This document shows positions 1-9,650 of a DNA stretch of 9,650 nt, piece after piece (the first letter of the stretch is position 1; each line of letters opens with the position of its first letter). The notes beneath the pieces are model-generated. The model saw only the letters and a list, made by a program, of their open reading frames with translations. It was not told where the DNA came from and did not search any database. The DNA is from Acidimicrobiales bacterium (GTDB lineage: Bacteria; Actinomycetota; Acidimicrobiia; Acidimicrobiales; RAAP-2). A program made the translations under genes and the position numbers. The stretch lies in assembly GCA_030044045.1 (NCBI GenBank), contig JASHWO010000162.1, positions 1 through 9,650 of the forward strand. The letters are read 5' to 3'.

Positions 1-1019
<1,019 letters not shown>

Positions 1020-1058
1020 TCAGGTGAGCAGCAGGTCCGAGGTCGGTGCTCCGTACAT
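1020..1058 (-). CDS. leuL: leuA leader peptide with three consecutive leucine codons
   Basis: This is a 12-codon reading frame, MYGAPTSDLLLT, ending in TGA. It has a run of three leucine codons (CTG CTG CTC, 1034-1026) two codons from the end, and lies just upstream of a stem-loop, a terminator and leuA. In known leucine attenuators, scarcity of charged tRNA-Leu stalls the ribosome on such codons and lets transcription read through. No Shine-Dalgarno is visible before the ATG, and a possible promoter places the transcript start at or within a few bases of it, so the peptide is probably translated from a leaderless mRNA. The peptide itself need have no function. The call rests on position and codon content; translation is inferred. 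Confidence 0.8.
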   Translation of the reverse strand: MYGAPTSDLLLT

Positions 1059-1067
1059 CGTGGGTCC

Positions 1068-1096
1068 ATGGTGGCAGGACGGGCCCGCCGCGTCAA
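1068..1096 (-). promoter_or_regulatory. Possible sigma-70-type promoter of the leuA leader transcript
   Basis: TTGACG (1096-1091) is a 5/6 match to the -35 consensus. Seventeen bases on, CACCAT (1073-1068) is a weak -10 element that keeps the important A2 and T6. The leader ATG at 1058 lies nine bases beyond the -10, about where transcription would begin. The -35 is convincing; the -10 is poor. Confidence 0.4.
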
Positions 1097-1112
1097 GAGG
1101 TACGGTGGGACG

Positions 1113-1274
1113 GTGCGACTGCTGCGGCTCCTGCTGGTGGTGGCCGGGGTGGTAGGTGCAGCCCTGGTGGTCCGGACGCTGCTGAGCCAGGACCGACCGG
1201 CCCGGGAGCCGGCCAGCCTCGACGCCTGGCCCCCGGTCCCCCGGAAGCCGGCCGGCGAAGCTCCCGCCGCCTGA
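1113..1274 (+). CDS. Small single-pass membrane protein with Pro-rich tail, function unknown
   Basis: This 53-residue frame starts at GTG. Residues 2-20 are strongly hydrophobic with Arg at positions 2 and 5, then Arg21, which suggests one membrane anchor. The tail (residues 26-53) is charged and rich in Ala and Pro and carries LDAWPPVPRKP at 36-46. Small actinobacterial proteins with an N-terminal anchor and a WPP-type motif near the C-terminus look similar, which is why I keep it; I cannot name a family. An ATG at 1068 in the same frame would add 15 residues, rich in Arg. The GTG is preferred because it puts the start just before the membrane segment, but the nearest purine-rich site (AAGAGG, 1095-1100) is rather far away. 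The gene is divergent from leuA, with its 5' region overlapping the leuA promoter, and ends 8 bp from the convergent DUF1707 gene. Confidence 0.5.
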   Translation: MRLLRLLLVVAGVVGAALVVRTLLSQDRPAREPASLDAWPPVPRKPAGEAPAA

Positions 1275-1282
1275 CCGAGCGG

Positions 1283-1956
1283 TCAGTACCGGTCCCGCCG
1301 CGGGCCCCGGCGGCGGCGTGTGGACCGGGTACGCACCTTGGCCCCGCCGAGCACGCTGAACAGCCGCAGGTGCACGGTGGGCGCGCCGGGGGCCGACCGC
1401 TCGCCCAGCCGGACGTCCCGCCCGCCCAGCACGCTGAACCCGCTCACCTCCACCGGGATCCCGGCCGGGACCACCACGTCCGCCCCGCCCAGCACCGACA
1501 CCACGGTGATGGTGGCGGTGGGCCCACTCAGCTCGGCTCCCCGCAGGTCGATGTCGGTGCCGCCGAGCAGCGTCACCACCACCTGGTGCCCGGGGAGGCG
1601 GAAGTGGCCCCGGCGCCGGTACCCGCCCAGCGGGCTCACCCACCAGCGGGTGGCGCCAGCCGGCGCCGGGGAGGGTGCCGGCACCGCGGCCGAGGCCCCG
1701 GGGAGGTCGGCCACCAGGGCGTCGAGCTCCGGCCGCACCGTGGCCGTGTAAGCCCGCTCCACCCGGTCGCCGAACTCGTCCAGGGTCAGCCGCCCCTCGG
1801 CGCAGGCCTGGCCCAGCCGCGAGGCGGTGGTCTCCCGCTCCTGGTCGGAGCAGCGCACCGCCGGTGGCTCCCCGGCACCCCCCGGTGGCTCCCCGGCACC
1901 CGGACCCGGCGGCGGCGGCCCGCCGGGGGGCGGCGCACCCGCGCCGCCGGCCGATG

Positions 1957-1960
<4 letters not shown>
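1283..1960 (-). CDS. DUF1707 domain protein with four VLGG beta repeats
   Basis: This 225-residue protein has three parts. Residues 1-35 are a Gly/Pro-rich disordered head. Residues 36-88 are a DUF1707 domain (RCSDQERE, then AEGRLTLDEF, ending in LVADLPG). Residues 126-212 contain four regularly spaced (L/V)LGG turns at 131, 156, 177 and 203, resembling the beta-rich C-terminal domain of LiaF-type / cell-wall-active antibiotic response proteins. I see no membrane segment or signal peptide. In actinobacteria this architecture is common but its function is unclear; a link to envelope stress is only suggested by the LiaF-like repeats. It starts at GTG (1960), whose GTGA overlaps the serA stop by 4 bp, and has no strong Shine-Dalgarno, so translation is probably coupled to serA. 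The C-terminus is very basic (six Arg within residues 212-222). Confidence 0.85.
1861..1901 (-). repeat. Tandem 20-bp repeat in the head of the DUF1707 gene
   Basis: The same 20 bases (beginning CCGGTGGCTC on the plus strand) occur at 1861-1880 and 1882-1901, a 21-bp period. They encode two copies of a Gly-Ala-Gly-Glu-Pro-Pro unit in the disordered N-terminal region. An in-frame slippage duplication is the simplest explanation. Confidence 0.8.
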
Positions 1961-6849
<4,889 letters not shown>

Positions 6850-6857
<8 letters not shown>

Positions 6858-6946
6858 CCCGGGTGGGGCCCCGACCCCACCCTCCTCCGAGGCGTGGGGA
6901 CCCCCAACCCCACGCCGGCCGTGGCCGCCTGACCCGGGTGGGGCCC
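6850..6946 (+). repeat. 22-bp direct repeat spanning the hydrolase stop codon
   Basis: The same 22 bases, starting CCGCCTGACCCGGG, occur at 6850-6871 and 6925-6946, 75 bp apart. The first copy contains the last codon and TGA of the hydrolase; the second lies just before the ilvC stop. A local duplication of the hydrolase 3' end is likely. Confidence 0.85.
6861..6916. terminator. Two GC-rich hairpins between convergent hydrolase and ilvC
   Basis: GGGTGGGG (6861-6868) pairs with CCCCACCC (6875-6882) around a 6-base loop. GGCGTGGGG (6891-6899) pairs with CCCCACGCC (6908-6916) around an 8-base loop. Both stems are perfect and lie in the 94-bp gap between convergent genes, as expected for a two-way terminator. 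Neither is followed by a T-tract on either strand, so they may instead act as RNA 3'-end stabilisers or stop transcription without a U-run. Confidence 0.55.
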
Positions 6947-6951
6947 GGGGG

Positions 6952-7977
<1,026 letters not shown>

Positions 7978-8000
7978 GCTCTGGCTTCTCCCTGGTCGTG

Positions 8001-8633
8001 TCAGCCGGCCTGGCCGCTGACGGTCCTGAATGACGGTGCGCCGGGCCGCCCGGGGGTCCCGGCGCCGGTGCGCTGGCGCTCCAGCTTAGGCAGGGCCACC
8101 CGGCCCGTCCGCTGGAGCTCCACCACCGGGTAGCTCTCCAGCAACCCCTCGAAGTCGTCGATCTTCTCCGGCCGCCCGGCCAGCATCACCGTGATGCGGG
8201 CCGTGCCCACGTCGACCACCTCGCCCCCGAACACCCCCACCAGCTGGATCACCTGCGAGCGCTCGGTGGGGTCGGCCTCGACCGTGGCCAGCAGCAGTTC
8301 CCGCTGGACGGCGTCGGACGGCGCCAGCTGGGAGATGGCCACCACGTTCACCAGCTTGTCGAGCTGCTGTACCACCTGCTCGAGCGGCGCCGACTCCACG
8401 TCCACCACGATGGTGATCCGGCTGAAGCGCCCATCCCCGGATGCGGAGGTCTCGTCGGTGGGGGCCACCGCCAGCGAGTAGATGTTGAAGCCGCGGCGGG
8501 AGAACAGCCCGGCCACCCGGGCCAGCACCCCCGCCTTGTTCTCCACCAGCACCGACAGCACGTGGTGGCGCGCTGTCCCGCCCCGGCCGTGTGCCGCCTC
8601 GCCCTGGCCGCCGCCTGCCTGCGCCGGGCTCAT
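8001..8633 (-). CDS. ilvN: Acetohydroxyacid synthase small (regulatory) subunit
   Basis: IlvN binds the IlvB catalytic subunit, raises its activity and makes it sensitive to branched-chain amino acids, normally valine. The 210-residue protein has an N-terminal Gly-rich stretch (1-20), an ACT domain from about 23 to 100 ([20 protein letters not shown] at 30-49, with the conserved Asn32 at the effector site), and a C-terminal ACT-like domain from about 110 to 182 ([41 protein letters not shown]). About 28 residues of low-complexity tail follow. This is the usual two-domain bacterial form with both ends extended. The ATG overlaps the ilvB stop (ATGA, 8630-8633), with GAGGGG (8642-8647) eight bases upstream, indicating translational coupling. 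It is co-transcribed with ilvC. Confidence 0.97.
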   Translation of the reverse strand: MSPAQAGGGQGEAAHGRGGTARHHVLSVLVENKAGVLARVAGLFSRRGFNIYSLAVAPTDETSASGDGRFSRITIVVDVESAPLEQVVQQLDKLVNVVAISQLAPSDAVQRELLLATVEADPTERSQVIQLVGVFGGEVVDVGTARITVMLAGRPEKIDDFEGLLESYPVVELQRTGRVALPKLERQRTGAGTPGRPGAPSFRTVSGQAG

Positions 8634-9650
8634 CGGGGCCGCCCCTCGTGGGCCGGGTGGACCACGATGGCGTCGTTGGAGGCGCCGGCCGGGACCATGG
8701 GGAAGACCTTCTCGAAGGCGTCGGTGCGGAAGTCGATGACCACCGGCCGGTCGTCGATGCCGTTGGCCTTCTCGATGGCCGGGGCCACCTCCTCCGGCGA
8801 CTCGGCCCGGATCCCCTCACAACCCATGGCCTCCGCCCACTTCACATAGTCGGGCAGGTCGGGCGAGAGGTAGACCTCCGAGTAGCGCTCGCCGTAGAAC
8901 ATCTCCTGCCACTGCCGGACCATGCCCAGGTAGGCGTTGTTCAGGATGGCCACCTTCACCGGGATGCGCTCGGCGGTGGCCGTAGCCAGCTCCTGGGCCG
9001 TCATCTGGAAGCAGCCGTCGCCGTCGACGGCCCACACGGTCCGGTCGGGCCGGCCCACCTTGGCCCCGATGGCGGCAGGGACGGCGAACCCCATGGTGCC
9101 GGCCCCACCCGAGTTGACCCAGGTGTAGGGGTGGTCGAACCGCCAGTGCTGCGAGGCCCACATCTGGTGCTGGCCCACGCCGGCCACCACCACCGTGTCC
9201 TCCGGCGACTGGTCGCACAAGGTCTCCACCACCATCTGGGGCTTGATGAGCCCGCCCTCACCCGGCGGCTCGTAGTGGAGGGGGAAGGTCTCCTGCCAGT
9301 GGCGGAGCCGGTCCCACCAGGGGGCGAGGTCCGGCCGGGCCGCCGCGGTGCTGCCGGGGGCCGCCGGCCCGGCAGTAGTGCTGCCCGGGGCCGAGGCCAC
9401 ACCCTCGCCGCCCAGCCCCTCGGCGGCCAGGGCCTCCAGCAACGCCTCGATCACCAGCCGGCAGTCGCCGGCGATGCCCACGTCGGGCGTGCGCACCTTG
9501 CCCAGCTCGGCCGGGTCGATGTCGACGTGCACCACCCGGGCTCCGGGGGCGAAGGCGTCGATCTTGCCGGTGACCCGGTCGTCGAAGCGGGCGCCCAGGG
9601 CCACCAGCAGGTCGGCCTGCTGCATGGCGGTGACCGCCGTGTAGTTGCCG
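8630..9650 (-). CDS. ilvB: Acetohydroxyacid synthase catalytic subunit, C-terminal part (5' end outside window)
   Basis: IlvB condenses two pyruvates, or pyruvate with 2-ketobutyrate, to acetohydroxyacids using ThDP, FAD and Mg. The window holds the last 339 complete codons, over half of a protein usually near 600 residues. Visible are the end of the central FAD-binding domain (GARFDDRVTGK, VHVDIDP) and the ThDP pyrophosphate domain, with the GDG...NN motif from GDGCFQMT to ILNN (29 residues), then AYLGMVRQWQEMFYGERY. The Trp of that stretch is the conserved residue known from herbicide-resistance work. The N-terminal domain with the catalytic Glu is off the right edge. A Gly/Ala/Pro/Ser-rich stretch of about 30 residues (nt 9330-9420) separates the two domains. 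The frame continues upstream of the first visible ATG (9625) as GNYTAVTA, so that ATG is internal. The stop overlaps ilvN. Confidence 0.97.
   Translation of the reverse strand, partial: GNYTAVTAMQQADLLVALGARFDDRVTGKIDAFAPGARVVHVDIDPAELGKVRTPDVGIAGDCRLVIEALLEALAAEGLGGEGVASAPGSTTAGPAAPGSTAAARPDLAPWWDRLRHWQETFPLHYEPPGEGGLIKPQMVVETLCDQSPEDTVVVAGVGQHQMWASQHWRFDHPYTWVNSGGAGTMGFAVPAAIGAKVGRPDRTVWAVDGDGCFQMTAQELATATAERIPVKVAILNNAYLGMVRQWQEMFYGERYSEVYLSPDLPDYVKWAEAMGCEGIRAESPEEVAPAIEKANGIDDRPVVIDFRTDAFEKVFPMVPAGASNDAIVVHPAHEGRPR
9348..9393 (-). repeat. Imperfect 30-bp-period repeat in the ilvB linker
   Basis: GTGCTGCCGGGGGCCG (9348-9363, plus strand) recurs at 9378-9393 with one mismatch. The two copies encode AlaProGlySerThr units in the interdomain linker of IlvB. 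It looks like an in-frame duplication in a low-complexity region. Confidence 0.6.

Overview
The window is a GC-rich, gene-dense piece of core amino-acid biosynthesis. By eye it is well above 70% G+C, with G or C at almost every third codon position. Actinobacterial-type protein variants (long SerA, actinobacterial SerC, long-form LeuA) and the order ilvB-ilvN-ilvC near serA and leuA point to an actinomycete-like genome. A lesser-known lineage such as Acidimicrobiia is plausible, but this is inference. There are no mobile elements, CRISPR arrays, rRNA or tRNA genes, and I see no sign of an undescribed multi-gene system.

Layout, left to right: the first 308 codons of leuA (minus strand, running off the left edge); its 5' region with a short Leu-rich leader peptide, a stem-loop and an intrinsic terminator, read here as a ribosome-mediated attenuator; a small plus-strand membrane protein; a minus-strand DUF1707 / VLGG-repeat protein overlapping the end of serA; serA; a 111-bp gap with a hairpin; a class I aminotransferase (minus); serC (plus), whose start is only 9 bp from the aminotransferase start; an alpha/beta hydrolase overlapping the serC stop, apparently from a CTG start; a 94-bp convergent gap with hairpins and a 22-bp direct repeat; then ilvC, ilvN and the 3' part of ilvB (minus, running off the right edge).

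Functionally, IlvB/IlvN (acetohydroxyacid synthase) and IlvC (ketol-acid reductoisomerase) are the first two steps of valine/isoleucine synthesis. LeuA draws 2-ketoisovalerate into leucine synthesis. SerA and SerC are the first two steps of serine synthesis from 3-phosphoglycerate, and the aminotransferase probably handles aspartate and/or prephenate. The hydrolase, the DUF1707 protein and the small membrane protein have no assigned role.

The most interesting signals are regulatory: the leuA attenuator, whose leader peptide appears leaderless; the nearly abutting divergent starts of serC and the aminotransferase, neither with a Shine-Dalgarno sequence; and the CTGA overlap between serC and the hydrolase.
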